Positions 29,755 through 39,041 are shown, counted from the first letter of the stretch. The stretch: DNA of 64,000 bases from Clostridioides sp. ES-S-0054-01 (GCA_021561035.1 CP067346.1:3565001-3629000), one strand, 5' to 3'. The notes: a model not told the origin generated them from the sequence alone. Translations and numbers: made by a program.

Positions 29755-30440
29755 ATAAGGTTTATAATCAAGTAGTGCTTGACATAGAAACAATTATACC
29801 CTAAGATGATTCAGTAAGATTACTTTACACAATTAGTTGAAACTTCACTCTAAAATTAAAAATTTAATTAATACTATTTTATGATAAAAACTCACTCAAG
29901 ATATAATATCAATAAATTCTATGAAACAAACAAGAGACTCTTTATCTGAATCAAATAATATTACTTTTGTACATAGAAAAAAAGAAAAACTGATGTTGAT
30001 GCAACTTTTATGCATTTTAAATAAAATCCTATGAAAAACGGACAATTAAAGCCTGCTTCTAATATTCAAATTGATGTTTAAAGTGAGTATAAAGTATGGA
30101 TTATGATTCAAAATCTGATATATACACTTGTTCTAATGTGAGGAAGCTGAAACCAATGTATATTAAAATATAGAATAAGTAAGAATGGTTATCCTTGCAA
30201 AGTATAAGTTTATGACTAAAATTAGTATTTTTTAATCAGAATGAATCGCTCTATTCACGTTGAAGAAATCTTCAACTTCACAAAAAAAGATTAGGAAAAT
30301 ATTTATTCAAAGCAGGCGATTTAAGTTAATTTTTTTATTAAATTACATAACCTTATTTTCTTATGACTATTTTTAGAAATAATACTCTCAATAAAAAAAC
30401 ATTAGAAGAAACATGCATTGAATTCAGCTAAACATAAAAA
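29755..30440 (+). pseudogene. Decayed IS1182-family transposase
   Basis: Scattered fragments in shifting frames match IS1182-type transposases. N-terminal: YNQVVLDIETIIP then, past a stop, DDSVRLLYTI near 29764-29835. Middle: KTDVDATFMHFK, stop, NPMKNGQLKPASNIQIDV near 29988-30080. Then CSNVRKLKPMYIKI and SKNGYPCKV near 30128-30210, and MNRSIHVEEIFNFTKKD near 30240-30290. Several stops, frameshifts and deletions shorten it to less than half the usual length. This fills the gap between the two-component genes and bclA3. Confidence 0.75.
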
Positions 30441-30443
30441 ATT

Positions 30444-30499
30444 AAAGGAGGTAATCTCAGAAATAATTTTAAAAATCGTTTTTGAGACACCCTCCTTTT
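30444..30499 (-). terminator. Terminator of bclA3
   Basis: AAAGGAGG(T)AATCTCA and TGAGACACCCTCCTTT form a long, slightly imperfect stem; on the minus strand it is followed by a T-rich run. It lies directly 3' of the bclA3 stop. Confidence 0.75.
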
Positions 30500-30513
30500 T
30501 TTAATTATCTATT

Positions 30514-32424
30514 CTAGTTAATTGAGATTCCTGCACTTGCATATCCAGCTACAGTATTAACTAATGAAAGACCTGAAGCTGTTGCAGTAAATACTAGTAA
30601 AAATCTAGTTTGTGCTGTCACTGGTATATTTAATCCTGTTACTATTCCAGTAGAAACTGAACCAATTGATAATACCCCTGTAAGTGGTGGAGCTAGTGTA
30701 ACTGTTGCTCCTGGAACAGCTGTAAATAAGTTATTTGGTGTAGTTGATTCATAAAGTGTTGCTGTAATTGTAATTGTTGAACCAACAAGTGAAAGTGCTA
30801 CTGTTGTACTAAAGTATGCTGAAATAGATGTTATTGTTCCATCTCTTGGTACTGAGAATGCAAAGTTAGTCAATGTCCCTGCTGGGTTTGTAAGATCTAT
30901 TGTTCCACCAGCTATACTTACACCTGGAGCTGAACTACCGAATCCAACAAATCCTGGTGTTCCTACCAATCCACCAGCTATAGTTGTAAGTGATAATGGT
31001 GTACCTGATGCAAAAGGTATTACTGCACTAGCCCCTGTTGGGCCTGTTGCTCCGGTTACTCCTGTCGCTCCTGCTACTCCATCTGCTCCGGTTGCCCCTG
31101 TTGCTCCGGTTGGGCCTGCTACTCCATCTGCTCCGGTTGCCCCTGTTGCTCCGGTTGGGCCTGCTACTCCATCTGCTCCGGTTGCCCCTGTTGCTCCGGT
31201 TGGGCCTGCTACTCCATCTGCTCCTGTTGCTCCGGTTGCTCCTGTTGCTCCTGTTGCTCCTGCCACACCATTTGCCCCTGTTGCCCCGGTTGCTCCTGCC
31301 GCTCCTGCTCCTCCATCTGCTCCTGTTGCTCCGGTTGCTCCAGTTGGACCTACTAATCCATCTGCTCCTGTATTTCCTGTTGCCCCTGTTGCTCCGGTTG
31401 GACCTGCTACTCCATCTGCTCCTGTTGCCCCTGTTGCTCCGGTTGGACCTACTAATCCATCTGCTCCTGTTGCCCCTGTTGCTCCTGTTATTCCTACTCC
31501 TGTTGCCCCTGTTGCTCCGGTTGGACCTATTAATCCGGCTGCTCCTGTTGCTCCGGTTGGACCTACTAATCCATCTGCTCCTGTTGCCCCTGTTGCTCCG
31601 GTTGGACCTGTTGGGCCTGTTACTCCTGGTAATCCTGTTGCTCCTGTTGCTCCGGTTGGACCTGCTACTCCATCTGCTCCGGTTGGACCTATTGCTCCTG
31701 TTGGACCTGTTGCTCCTGTTGTCCCTGTTGCTCCGGTTGGACCTATTAGACCTGTTGCTCCTGTTATTCCTACTCCTGTTGCTCCTGTTGCTCCGGTTGG
31801 ACCTGTTGCTCCATCTGCTCCGGTTGCTCCGGTTGGACCTGTATTTCCTGTTCCTGTATTTCCTGTTGGGCCTGTTGGTCCCGTTGGGCCTGTTGGACCT
31901 GTACTTCCTGTTCCTGTATTTCCTGTTGAGCCTGTTGGTCCCGTTGGACCTGTTGGGCCTGTTGGGCCTGTTGGTCCTGTACTTCCTGTTCCTGTATTTC
32001 CTGTTGGGCCTGTTGGTCCCGTTGGACCTGTTGGGCCTGTTGGGCCTGTTGGTCCTGTACTTCCTGTTCCTGTATTTCCTGTTGGGCCTGTTGGTCCCGT
32101 TGGACCTGTTGGGCCTGTTGGGCCTGTTGGTCCTGTACTTCCTGTTCCTGTATTTCCTGTTGGGCCTGTTGGTCCCGTTGGACCTGTTGGGCCTGTTGGG
32201 CCTGTTGCTCCTACACCTGGACCTGTTGGGCCTGTTGGTCCCGTTGGACCTGTTCTACCTCTTGGACCCATTGGTCCCGTTGGACCTACACATGATGATG
32301 GACAACCGTGATGACAATCACAGCTATTATAACTATCGCAACCATTGTTGCAATCATCATATTTGTCATAGCTATTATCGTAATCATTATCATCAAATGG
32401 GCCAAAATATTTATTTCTACTCAT
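30514..32424 (-). CDS. bclA3: Collagen-like exosporium glycoprotein BclA3
   Basis: About 636 residues. A short acidic Asp/Asn/Tyr/Cys-rich N-terminal part ends [14 protein letters not shown], followed by some 440 residues of uninterrupted Gly-X-Y triplets (first [15 protein letters not shown] blocks, then GATGADG blocks), and a roughly 140-residue globular C-terminal domain ([15 protein letters not shown]... to the end). Such proteins form hair-like filaments on the spore surface, and the Thr-rich triplets are O-glycosylated. The ATG at 32424 is chosen because AGGAGG precedes it; an in-frame GTG overlaps that site. The glycosyltransferase gene lies upstream, as in the bclA3-sgtA pair of C. 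difficile. The triplet number should vary between strains. Confidence 0.92.
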   Translation of the reverse strand: MSRNKYFGPFDDNDYDNSYDKYDDCNNGCDSYNSCDCHHGCPSSCVGPTGPMGPRGRTGPTGPTGPTGPGVGATGPTGPTGPTGPTGPTGNTGTGSTGPTGPTGPTGPTGPTGPTGNTGTGSTGPTGPTGPTGPTGPTGPTGNTGTGSTGPTGPTGPTGPTGPTGSTGNTGTGSTGPTGPTGPTGPTGNTGTGNTGPTGATGADGATGPTGATGATGVGITGATGLIGPTGATGTTGATGPTGAIGPTGADGVAGPTGATGATGLPGVTGPTGPTGATGATGADGLVGPTGATGAAGLIGPTGATGATGVGITGATGATGADGLVGPTGATGATGADGVAGPTGATGATGNTGADGLVGPTGATGATGADGGAGAAGATGATGANGVAGATGATGATGATGADGVAGPTGATGATGADGVAGPTGATGATGADGVAGPTGATGATGADGVAGATGVTGATGPTGASAVIPFASGTPLSLTTIAGGLVGTPGFVGFGSSAPGVSIAGGTIDLTNPAGTLTNFAFSVPRDGTITSISAYFSTTVALSLVGSTITITATLYESTTPNNLFTAVPGATVTLAPPLTGVLSIGSVSTGIVTGLNIPVTAQTRFLLVFTATASGLSLVNTVAGYASAGISIN

Positions 32425-32450
32425 TATTAAAAGCACCTCCTAATATATTT

Positions 32451-32477
32451 GAGCTTTTAAGCTCTATATATAATATG
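32451..32477 (-). promoter_or_regulatory. Candidate SigK promoter -10 and palindrome before bclA3
   Basis: On the minus strand CATATTATA (32477-32469) fits the SigK -10 form CATAnnnTA, with an AC about 17 bases upstream. A 14-bp palindrome (32451-32464) lies between it and the ribosome-binding site. Late mother-cell expression is expected for an exosporium gene; the match is by eye. Confidence 0.5.
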
Positions 32478-32502
32478 TCAAAATTAGTATTATTGTGATT
32501 TA

Positions 32503-33579
32503 TCAATTATTTTTAAATTTACTAAAATAATTTTCATTGTACAAAATAGAACTATCATTAGGTTTAATTTCTTTAGCTTTTTCATGACAATAAATAGCTT
32601 TATCTATTTCTCCTAATCTGTCATAACAAACGCTCAATTGTATATATGGTAGGTATTCATAACAATCATTCGACTTAAATCCTCCATTAATATCATTTTT
32701 ATCTCTTGTTAATGCTACCTTATACCAAAAAATGGCGTCTTTATACCTTTGTCTATCAAACATATGTTTTCCTATATCACAGCAAACTTCTGCTCTTGGT
32801 TCATCAAATTCAAAACTTCTAAATAAAGAATATAAGGCACTCTTTTCATCATTGATTAAGTAATAACATGTGGCTAAATCTCTGCAAGCACTAATACAAT
32901 CCTCAAGCCATCCTCTTGAGGAATCTAAAAACTTAGTAAATCCTTCTATTGCTTCTTCATACCTGGCATTATAGTATAGTTCTCTTGAATAATAAAATTG
33001 ATGTCTTGGCTCCAACACTTTTCCTTCTGAAATCATTTTTTCAAAAATCCTAAGATTTCTTAGAGGTTCCTGCCTATGGAGTTTTTTATGAGATATTGCA
33101 ATGTCAGAATAAAATATTTCTCCAACAAGAGGTATTACCTCGTGAATAGGGTCAACCCATTTGTAATTAGAACTTCTTTTAAATAATCGTTCTCTATAAT
33201 ATGAGAGAGTTGGTTTACCGTTTTCGTCAAAGGACACATTATATTTTGCCATAACAATATCAATGGAAGTATCTAAGCTTTCCTTAACTTTTAATAATTC
33301 TTCCCTATCATTTTCTAAAACCATGTCATCTGCATCGAGCCACATTATATAGTCTTTAGAAGCTTTAGAAAATGAAAAATTTCTTGCAGCAGAGAAATCA
33401 TCTATCCATTCGAAATCATACACCATGTCTGTATATTTTGAGACTATTTCTTTTGTGGAATCTGTAGAACCAGTATCTACGACTATAATTTCATCTACTA
33501 TATCTTTTACACACTCTAAACATCTGCCTATAACTTCTTCTTCATTCTTAACAATCATGCACAAACTTATTGTAATCAT
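32503..33579 (-). CDS. sgtA: Family 2 glycosyltransferase SgtA (BclA3 glycosylation)
   Basis: A glycosyltransferase of about 358 residues. The N-terminal GT-A domain (ITISLCMIVKNEEEVIGRCL..., DEIIVVDTGSTDSTKEIV, and the metal-binding IMWLDADDMVL) is followed by TPR-like helical repeats (RYEEAIEGFTKFL, RYKDAIFWYKVAL, EIDKAIYCHEKAKE). Neighbouring bclA3 is the likely acceptor: family knowledge places an SgtA enzyme immediately upstream of bclA3, adding sugar to its Thr-rich collagen region. The ATG at 33579 follows GGAG; a TTG three codons earlier is the only alternative. Confidence 0.88.
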   Translation of the reverse strand: MITISLCMIVKNEEEVIGRCLECVKDIVDEIIVVDTGSTDSTKEIVSKYTDMVYDFEWIDDFSAARNFSFSKASKDYIMWLDADDMVLENDREELLKVKESLDTSIDIVMAKYNVSFDENGKPTLSYYRERLFKRSSNYKWVDPIHEVIPLVGEIFYSDIAISHKKLHRQEPLRNLRIFEKMISEGKVLEPRHQFYYSRELYYNARYEEAIEGFTKFLDSSRGWLEDCISACRDLATCYYLINDEKSALYSLFRSFEFDEPRAEVCCDIGKHMFDRQRYKDAIFWYKVALTRDKNDINGGFKSNDCYEYLPYIQLSVCYDRLGEIDKAIYCHEKAKEIKPNDSSILYNENYFSKFKNN

Positions 33580-33620
33580 AATGTACAACTCCTTTGTCTT
33601 CTATATATTACAGACATAAG

Positions 33621-33629
33621 TAATATATG
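33621..33629 (-). promoter_or_regulatory. Candidate SigK -10 element before sgtA
   Basis: CATATATTA on the minus strand fits CATAnnnTA, about 40 bases before the sgtA start. With a similar element before bclA3 it suggests both genes are expressed in the late mother cell. Confidence 0.4.
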
Positions 33630-33857
33630 GTATTTCTCTTTAATTTGTTATTGAAATTTCAGAAATTTTTAACGACAAAAAAACAGTATATAACTCTATC
33701 TACAATACTTACTTTATAGTTCATTTTTATTTAATTCAGAATTCTAATACTTTGATTTGTTTAATAGATACTTTTGAGCTATCATAATCATAAGAAATTG
33801 TTAAATTTATTCATTCATAGTACAAAAAATTAAACTACTTTTTATTGGAGGCAAATT

Positions 33858-34349
33858 ATGAAAAAATACTTTGAAATATTAAAATCTAATGGAGCTGATA
33901 TTGCTATTTCAATAGACCCTAAAACGATTCTCACAGCAGCATGGACAATTTACAAGTGCCAGTTTGGTTGTAATACATTTGGACATAGCCATTGTTGTCC
34001 ACCTAATGTACCAACCTATCAACAGACACAAGCAATAATAGATTGTTATGATAAAGCTATTCTATTTAGATGTCATGAAATGAGTATTGTCACTCCTTTA
34101 GCTGTCAAACTTGCAAGAGAACTATTTTTAGATGGATATTATAAAGTAATTGCTTTTGGAAGTGGACCTTGCACAATGTGTGCCAAGTGTAACCCTACTA
34201 CCTGTAATTTTCCTAACAAAACGGTTCCATCAATGGAAGCTTGTGGAATTGACGTATTTGCTACAGTAAGGTCAAATGGATTAGAAATAAATACTTTGCG
34301 AAAAAAAGGAGAAATTCAAAATCATTTTGGTTTATTGCTGGTTGATTAA
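33858..34349 (+). CDS. DUF2284 metal-binding protein
   Basis: A 163-residue protein rich in conserved cysteines: CQFGCNTFGHSHCCPPNVP near 36-54 and GPCTMCAKCNPTTCNFP near 106-122. This is the DUF2284 family, a predicted metal- or iron-sulfur-binding protein of anaerobes with no settled function. TTGGAGG stands before the ATG. It is monocistronic with a strong terminator. No neighbouring gene hints at its substrate. Confidence 0.8.
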   Translation: MKKYFEILKSNGADIAISIDPKTILTAAWTIYKCQFGCNTFGHSHCCPPNVPTYQQTQAIIDCYDKAILFRCHEMSIVTPLAVKLARELFLDGYYKVIAFGSGPCTMCAKCNPTTCNFPNKTVPSMEACGIDVFATVRSNGLEINTLRKKGEIQNHFGLLLVD

Positions 34350-34460
34350 ACATGTTAATATCTTATTTTCATTTTAATATTATAAAGTTTGTATTTATAA
34401 TAAATCTTTGTACAAATATTAACCAATGTACCTATAATTCCAAGAAAAGTTTCTTTTTCT

Positions 34461-34518
34461 AAAAAAAGGGACTGTCGCATGAGCAAATTAAATTTGTTTA
34501 TGCGACAGTCCCTTTTTT
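34461..34518. terminator. Strong bidirectional terminator
   Basis: A stem of about 19 bp (34461-34480 with 34500-34518) has GGGACTGTCGCAT paired to ATGCGACAGTCCC and A7/T7 tails, ideal on both strands. It closes the DUF2284 transcript. Confidence 0.92.
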
Positions 34519-34559
34519 TATTATCTATATATTATGGATTAGATTGTAAAATTATCTTT

Positions 34560-34631
34560 CTACTCTTCTTTATTTAGTATATAATCAATGATTTCCATAA
34601 TCACATCTGTATTTGTTTTCAACTTCATCAT
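34560..34631 (-). pseudogene. 23-codon ORF, possible truncated AraC-type start
   Basis: AAAAGGAGATG precedes ATGATGAAG and a short frame (MMKLKTNTDVIMEIIDYIL...) that stops after 23 residues. The sequence resembles the first helix of AraC-type regulators (xTDxIxEIIDYIxxNL). The rest of such a gene is absent, so it may be a truncated remnant. Confidence 0.35.
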
Positions 34632-34925
34632 CTCCTTTTAAGTATCATAACTTATACAAAAACTTTTTTCTTAATATAAATTGCTATCTTAAATTAGTTA
34701 ATAGTGACAAAATATCCACAACACAATATTAAGTATTCCAACATAAAAATAATAATAGATATCATTAATATAATACTATTATTAAAATTTCAACTCGATT
34801 GCGTCTTATATATAAATCGCTATAGATTCTATCTATGTATCTTGCTTCATATGTACTATTTTACTGAGTATTTTTATACCTTTTTCAGTTTCATCAATAC
34901 TAAGATGAGCATAACCTAGTATAAT
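34632..34925. other. AT-rich spacer without visible genes
   Basis: Very AT-rich sequence between the short AraC-like frame and the MocR remnant. The open frames here are low-complexity and lack ribosome-binding sites. Confidence 0.4.
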
Positions 34926-35562
34926 TTAATGGTCATATTCTAATGTATTTTTAATTGCATACTGTTGTATAGGATAAACTTTTATATTTTCTTCAAAAAC
35001 TTTATTAATCAAGCTTTCTGTAAACTTAACATTATAAAAATGAGCAACTATATGAAGACCTGCTACCTCACCTTTTATTTTAAATTCATTTCCAAACTCA
35101 GTGTTTAATACTTCAATTAGGTGTTTACGTTTTCTATTATATAGCTTCTTCATTCTAAAAATATACTTCTCTAAGCTTCCATTTCTAATAAATTCAGCCA
35201 ATACATACTAAAATATTTTTTCTGTATGAACATCAGAGTACATTTTTAAAACTTTATAATTCTCTAGCATATTGTCTGGTAGTAACATAAATCCAATACG
35301 AATAGCTGGAGATAATATTTTACTAAAAGAGCCTATATAAATTACTTTATTTGGATTAAGTTCATAAGGAGAACTAATTGGTTGTCCCTCATATCTAAAT
35401 TCACCGTCATAGTCATCTTCAATTATATAGTAACTATTATCTGTTGCACATTTAATAAGCTCTAACCTTCTTTGAATAGGGTCTTCTACAACTACTTTTT
35501 TATTATTTTTATATAAAAGTTGTGAAATTAGAGATAATCTTACTAAGATTATATCATAAAAT
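34926..35562 (-). pseudogene. Broken MocR/PdxR-family GntR-aminotransferase regulator
   Basis: The C-terminal aminotransferase half of a MocR-type regulator. One frame reads QLLYKNNKKVVVEDP then IQRRLELIKCATD, EDDYDGEFRYEGQPISSPYE and the PLP-lysine segment GSFSKILSPAIRIGFMLLP. It meets an in-frame stop at 35208-35210 and continues as YVLAEFIRNGSLEKYIFRMKKLYN to 34926. The N-terminal winged helix is missing, and a stretch between VEDP and IQRR appears deleted in frame. Premature stop, deletion and missing start make it non-functional. The adjacent B3/B4 frame on the other strand starts where this one breaks off. Confidence 0.8.
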
Positions 35563-35579
35563 AAAAAGGAGTCTATATT

Positions 35580-36249
35580 ATGCTAGAAATATCAAGTAAG
35601 GTAAAAGAAATTTATCCTAATATTAAATTCGGAGTTATGGTTATAAATATTACATATTCAAATCCTAATAAAGAAAATTTTCTATTCCTTAAAAACTCTA
35701 TAACTGAAAATATTATTGAACAACACCCAGAGTACAATCGTAAAGAAAAAATTAAAACAGAACCAGTTTCAAGTTATATAAAATATTATAAAAAATTTAA
35801 GAAAACTTACCCTGTATTCCTACATCTGGACTCTCTTTTATTAAAAATCAAAAGGTATTCCAGATGTAGGAATAACAGTTGAATCAATGTTTTTAGCAGA
35901 ATTAAAAAACCTTCTTCTAACAGTAGGGCATGACTTTGATAAGATAGAATTACCTTTGAGAATAGATGTAGCAAATGGTAGTGAACATTTTTATGGGATA
36001 GGTGGGAAAGAACAAGTTTTAACAAAGTATGATTTATTTTTATCTGATAACATTGGTATATTATCCAGTATTCTTAATGGACCAGATAATCGAACATCTA
36101 TAACAAAAGATACTAAAAATATTATGTATTTTGTATATGGAGCTGATAGAATATCAGAAAAACAAATTCAAGACCATCTAAATGATATAAAAGACTATAT
36201 TTCAAGTGCTTTTTCAGATTTAAAAGTTAGTTCAATAAATATATTTTAG
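35580..36249 (+). pseudogene. B3/B4 tRNA-binding-like domain protein, frameshifted
   Basis: Two frames belong to one B3/B4-domain protein, related to the editing module of PheT. Residues from MLEISSKVKEIYPNIKFGVM to FKKTYPVFLHLDSLLLK are in frame 35580-35882. The continuation SKGIPDVGITVESMFLAELKNLLLTVGHD...SINIF is one base out of frame and runs to 36249. Removing one A from the A5 run near 35842-35846 would restore about 222 residues. The break lies in the loop of a 15-16 bp inverted repeat. AAAAGGAG precedes the start. It is either a recent mutation, phase variation or a sequencing error. Confidence 0.8.
35815..35876. repeat. Inverted repeat spanning the B3/B4 frameshift
   Basis: GTATTCCTACATCTGGA is matched downstream by TCCAGATGTAGGAATAAC as its reverse complement over about 16 bases, with an indel extending the match further out. 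The loop of about 27 bases holds the frameshifted A run. Confidence 0.75.
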
Positions 36250-36296
36250 TTAATTCGTAAAACCTTAATGTTTAATAAATATTTTTAAAAAATAAA

Positions 36297-36340
36297 TTAG
36301 TGAAGTATATCTTTTATTAAAACTAGATACACTTCACTAA
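36297..36340. terminator. Hairpin between convergent B3/B4 and nitroreductase genes
   Basis: TTAGTGAAGTATATCT pairs with AGATACACTTCACTAA with one mismatch. It lies between convergent genes and may end both transcripts, although T runs are weak. Confidence 0.55.
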
Positions 36341-36430
36341 AGTTAATTTCACGTATATATTACTTATTTTGAATTTTACTTACAGTAAATATTTTATGAC
36401 ATTTATTATGTAAATAACCTGATTTCATGA

Positions 36431-36949
36431 CTAAAGAGTTTCATAAAAAACAATTTCACTTAAAGGAACACGAGTTTTTCCGTGTCTCTCTGGGCTTTCT
36501 GGTATTTTAGATTCGTATCCTATCAGTAATATATTTATTGGTTCTAGATTATCTGGCAAGCTAAACTCTTCTCTAATTACATCTGGATTAAAATAGCATA
36601 CCCAGACACTTCCTAATCCAAGTTCAGTTGCCTGTAACATCATGTGGTCAGTAACTATGCTTGTATCAATATCTGTAAGTTGCTTACCATCAAAAGGTCT
36701 TGTCCAAACTTTTTCCTTATCTCCACACACAATAATTGCTAATGGTGCATCATATATATTGGCAGCCTTAGAAAGTTTATTCAGACCTTCTTTTTCTTGA
36801 ATAACAATTAATCTTTGTGGTTGACGATTACCACCAGTTGGAGCTATTCTTGCAACATCTAAAACTTTCTCAAGTTTTTCTTTCTCTACCTTTCTATCCT
36901 GATAATTACGACAAGAATATCTTTTTTTTGCAAGTTCAACAAAATTCAT
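36431..36949 (-). CDS. Nitroreductase-family flavoprotein
   Basis: A 172-residue FMN-dependent nitroreductase-fold oxidoreductase. The N-terminal FMN phosphate motif KKRYSCRNYQDRKVEKEKL, the PTGGNRQPQRLIVI block near 38-51 and LGLGSVWVCYFNPDVIRE near 115-132 are typical. The physiological substrate is unknown. AGGAGG precedes the ATG. It is divergent from the HxlR regulator gene with about 150 bp between, a classic regulator/target arrangement for redox-responsive HxlR proteins. Confidence 0.88.
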   Translation of the reverse strand: MNFVELAKKRYSCRNYQDRKVEKEKLEKVLDVARIAPTGGNRQPQRLIVIQEKEGLNKLSKAANIYDAPLAIIVCGDKEKVWTRPFDGKQLTDIDTSIVTDHMMLQATELGLGSVWVCYFNPDVIREEFSLPDNLEPINILLIGYESKIPESPERHGKTRVPLSEIVFYETL

Positions 36950-37100
36950 TTACTTACCTCCTATCATTTTATTAGGCTAAGTTGATGATTCATTTAACCT
37001 ATGCTATAATTTTATCACTATAGTTTTATATTACAATAATGCACTTTTTTGTAATATAGTACTTAAAAAGATACTTAAAATATATGAAAGGAGCTTAAAA

Positions 37101-37424
37101 ATGAAAAAATGTTCTAGTGATTATAGTTGTCCAATAGAAGCAACACTTGCATTGATTGGTGGTAAATACAAGACACTTATACTTTGGCATCTTAAAGACA
37201 CTATATTGAGATTTAATGAACTAAGAAAATTAATTCCTAAAGCAACACCTAAGATGTTAACTCAACAGTTACGTGAATTAGAAGCAGATGGTTTAATTAT
37301 CAGAGTTGTTTATCCTGTTGTTCCTCCAAAAGTAGAGTATTCACTATCCGATTTTGGAAAGAGTATTATTCCAATTTTAGATTGCATGTGTGAATGGGGT
37401 TCTGATTACTTAGAAAATTTATAA
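37101..37424 (+). CDS. HxlR-family transcriptional regulator
   Basis: A 107-residue winged-helix regulator of the HxlR/MarR-like class. Landmarks are [22 protein letters not shown] near 11-32, [29 protein letters not shown] and the wing [19 protein letters not shown]. Cys2 and Cys10 flank the N-terminus; a single N-terminal cysteine often senses electrophiles in this family. AAAGGAG precedes the ATG. Its divergent neighbour nitroreductase is the likely target, which is inference from arrangement. Confidence 0.9.
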   Translation: MKKCSSDYSCPIEATLALIGGKYKTLILWHLKDTILRFNELRKLIPKATPKMLTQQLRELEADGLIIRVVYPVVPPKVEYSLSDFGKSIIPILDCMCEWGSDYLENL

Positions 37425-37477
37425 CTAATTATATTTTTTTCAATTAAAATTTTAGTTTTTTGTAGTTACATCATTTC

Positions 37478-38205
37478 CTATATCTCTTTAGACTTTTCCA
37501 CTTTTTGAACAAACATATCCTTTGGAATAGGTTTAGCATATAAATAATCTTGTGCATAATAACAATTAATACTCATTAAAAATTCTGCCTGTTCTATATT
37601 TTCAACACCTTCACAAATTACTTCTAGACCCAAGTCATTTGCCATCTCTACTGCTTCACTTATAATCTTACCTTCACCTGTAGAATTTATCAGAGATAAA
37701 TGCTACATCTGCATCGCTTCTTTCTACTGCATTTACATCCATTTTTTTCAGATTTATAACTTTTAATATTAGCTTTTTTATAACGTTTTTTGATATACTT
37801 ATCATTAAATTTATCATTGTCCACAACAGCAATATTGTTAAACTTATATGCAGACTATCCATTTCAATATCTTCCAGTGCATTATTAACCTCTTCTAGTA
37901 ATTAAGCATTTTTACAGTACAATAAAATGGAGATGGAAAAAAATTGAGCAATTACATTTTCGTTTTCAGCAGTTCTTAAACTACTAGTTAATATAGCATA
38001 TACTTTTCCATTTTTTAATGCATTAGTTCTTTTTGATTTTTGAAATATTTAAATGTGTAATTAAATTCTTTTTCGTACGCAAATCTTTTTAAATTTTCAT
38101 TTCTGCTATTACTTTCATGTAATCCAATCACTATTTCATTAAAATTTTTATAATCATTTTGTAAATATTTTGAATTTCCACGTTTTACTGTAATACGTGA
38201 TAATT
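37478..38205 (-). pseudogene. Decayed PBP-(GGDEF)-EAL c-di-GMP signalling protein
   Basis: Fragments on the minus strand belong to one membrane signalling protein. The upstream part (about 38205-37900) reads GNSKYLQNDYKNFNEIVIGL...FAYEKEFNYTFKYFKNQKELMH, then, after a shift, ALKNGKVYAILTSSLRTAENENVIAQFF: a periplasmic solute-binding sensor domain. The downstream end (37680-37478) reads GEGKIISEAVEMANDLGLEVICEGVENIEQAEFL...DYLYAKPIPKD, the C-terminus of an EAL phosphodiesterase domain. Stops, shifts and loss of the GGDEF and most of the EAL domain leave it dead. Confidence 0.75.
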
Positions 38206-38723
38206 AAATACATTATAAAAACAATTCTTTTAATTGACACAAACCTGATTTCCCATTTATAAAAAGTTTTTATTGAAATTGATTATTATTATTTTAATAA
38301 TAATACTTATTTACATCATGTTGCTTAATAATATTATATTCAAAGTATATCTGTTTATATAATCATAAATAAATATATATCCTTACTAATTACTTTAAAT
38401 GTATACTTCCATGTATAAAATTTATATTTATTTTGTTTCTAGCAATTATATATGTATATTAGCATATTAGCACATCCTTGAAAATTCAACAATAGTATTC
38501 AACTGCTTCCACAGGTTATAATATAGAATTTAATTTATTATGTTATCAAAGTGACTATATAAAAATAACTTTTTTGTTGACTATAAACATGTATTATGAT
38601 AATATGATTTAAGCTATAATTAACAAAATATATTTTAAATAAATAAGATAATAACAAAAGTACAAAGTACAATTTGAGTATAAATAAACTAGAATTAATA
38701 TTAAGATTAGGATGTGAATAATT
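38206..38723. other. AT-rich intergenic stretch
   Basis: About 520 bp, extremely AT-rich, between the EAL pseudogene and the ABC-F leader. No frame with a ribosome-binding site, hairpin or repeat could be supported. It must hold the promoter of the ABC-F leader transcript. Confidence 0.4.
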
Positions 38724-38819
38724 ATGATTTATATAGAATTAGTTAAACTTGTTAGAAAACTTAACTCTACACAAATGTATACGATGAAGCGTTGTGTAGA
38801 GGTTAATCTGGAAGCTTAG
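38724..38819 (+). CDS. Candidate leader peptide of the ABC-F gene
   Basis: A 31-codon frame starts MIYIELVKLV and ends VEVNLEA, preceded by AGGATGTGA. Its end overlaps a stem (AACTCTACACAA with TTGTGTAGAGGTT) and a GATGAAG segment that can pair with CTTCATC just downstream. Ribosome position on this frame could therefore choose between RNA structures. It is inferred as a leader, not proven to be translated. Confidence 0.45.
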   Translation: MIYIELVKLVRKLNSTQMYTMKRCVEVNLEA

Positions 38820-38998
38820 AGCTTTCTATCTTCATCGGCAAATAAGGTTAGTATAGTTTTTTAGCTATGCTTATTTAAAATTGCCTATTTGCCGATAGAT
38901 ATATAGATTTTCTGGTCATAGACAACAATGCTTGTCTATGACCTTTTGTTTTTCCAAAAGCAGAGGTCGGCATTTTAGAATGTCTTTCCTCTGCTTTT
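38761..38998 (+). promoter_or_regulatory. Attenuator-type leader RNA upstream of the ABC-F gene
   Basis: Successive structures precede the gene. There is a leader stem near 38763-38803 and a long stem ATCGGCAAATA/TATTTGCCGAT (38834-38844 with 38886-38896). Then comes a perfect 10-bp hairpin (38916-38925 with 38932-38941) followed by CCTTTTGTTTTT, and an 11-bp hairpin (38956-38966 with 38988-38998) ending in T6. The last two look like intrinsic terminators in tandem right before the ABC-F ribosome-binding site, as in antibiotic-inducible resistance genes. Confidence 0.7.
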
Positions 38999-39041
38999 TT
39001 ATTTCCATAAATTTTTTAATAAAAGAAAAGGAGTTTGAATT

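Noticed and set aside
31038-32498. A 486-codon plus-strand frame of almost pure Leu, Pro and Arg
   Set aside because: It is the antisense shadow of the bclA3 Gly-X-Y repeats; low complexity and no ribosome-binding site.
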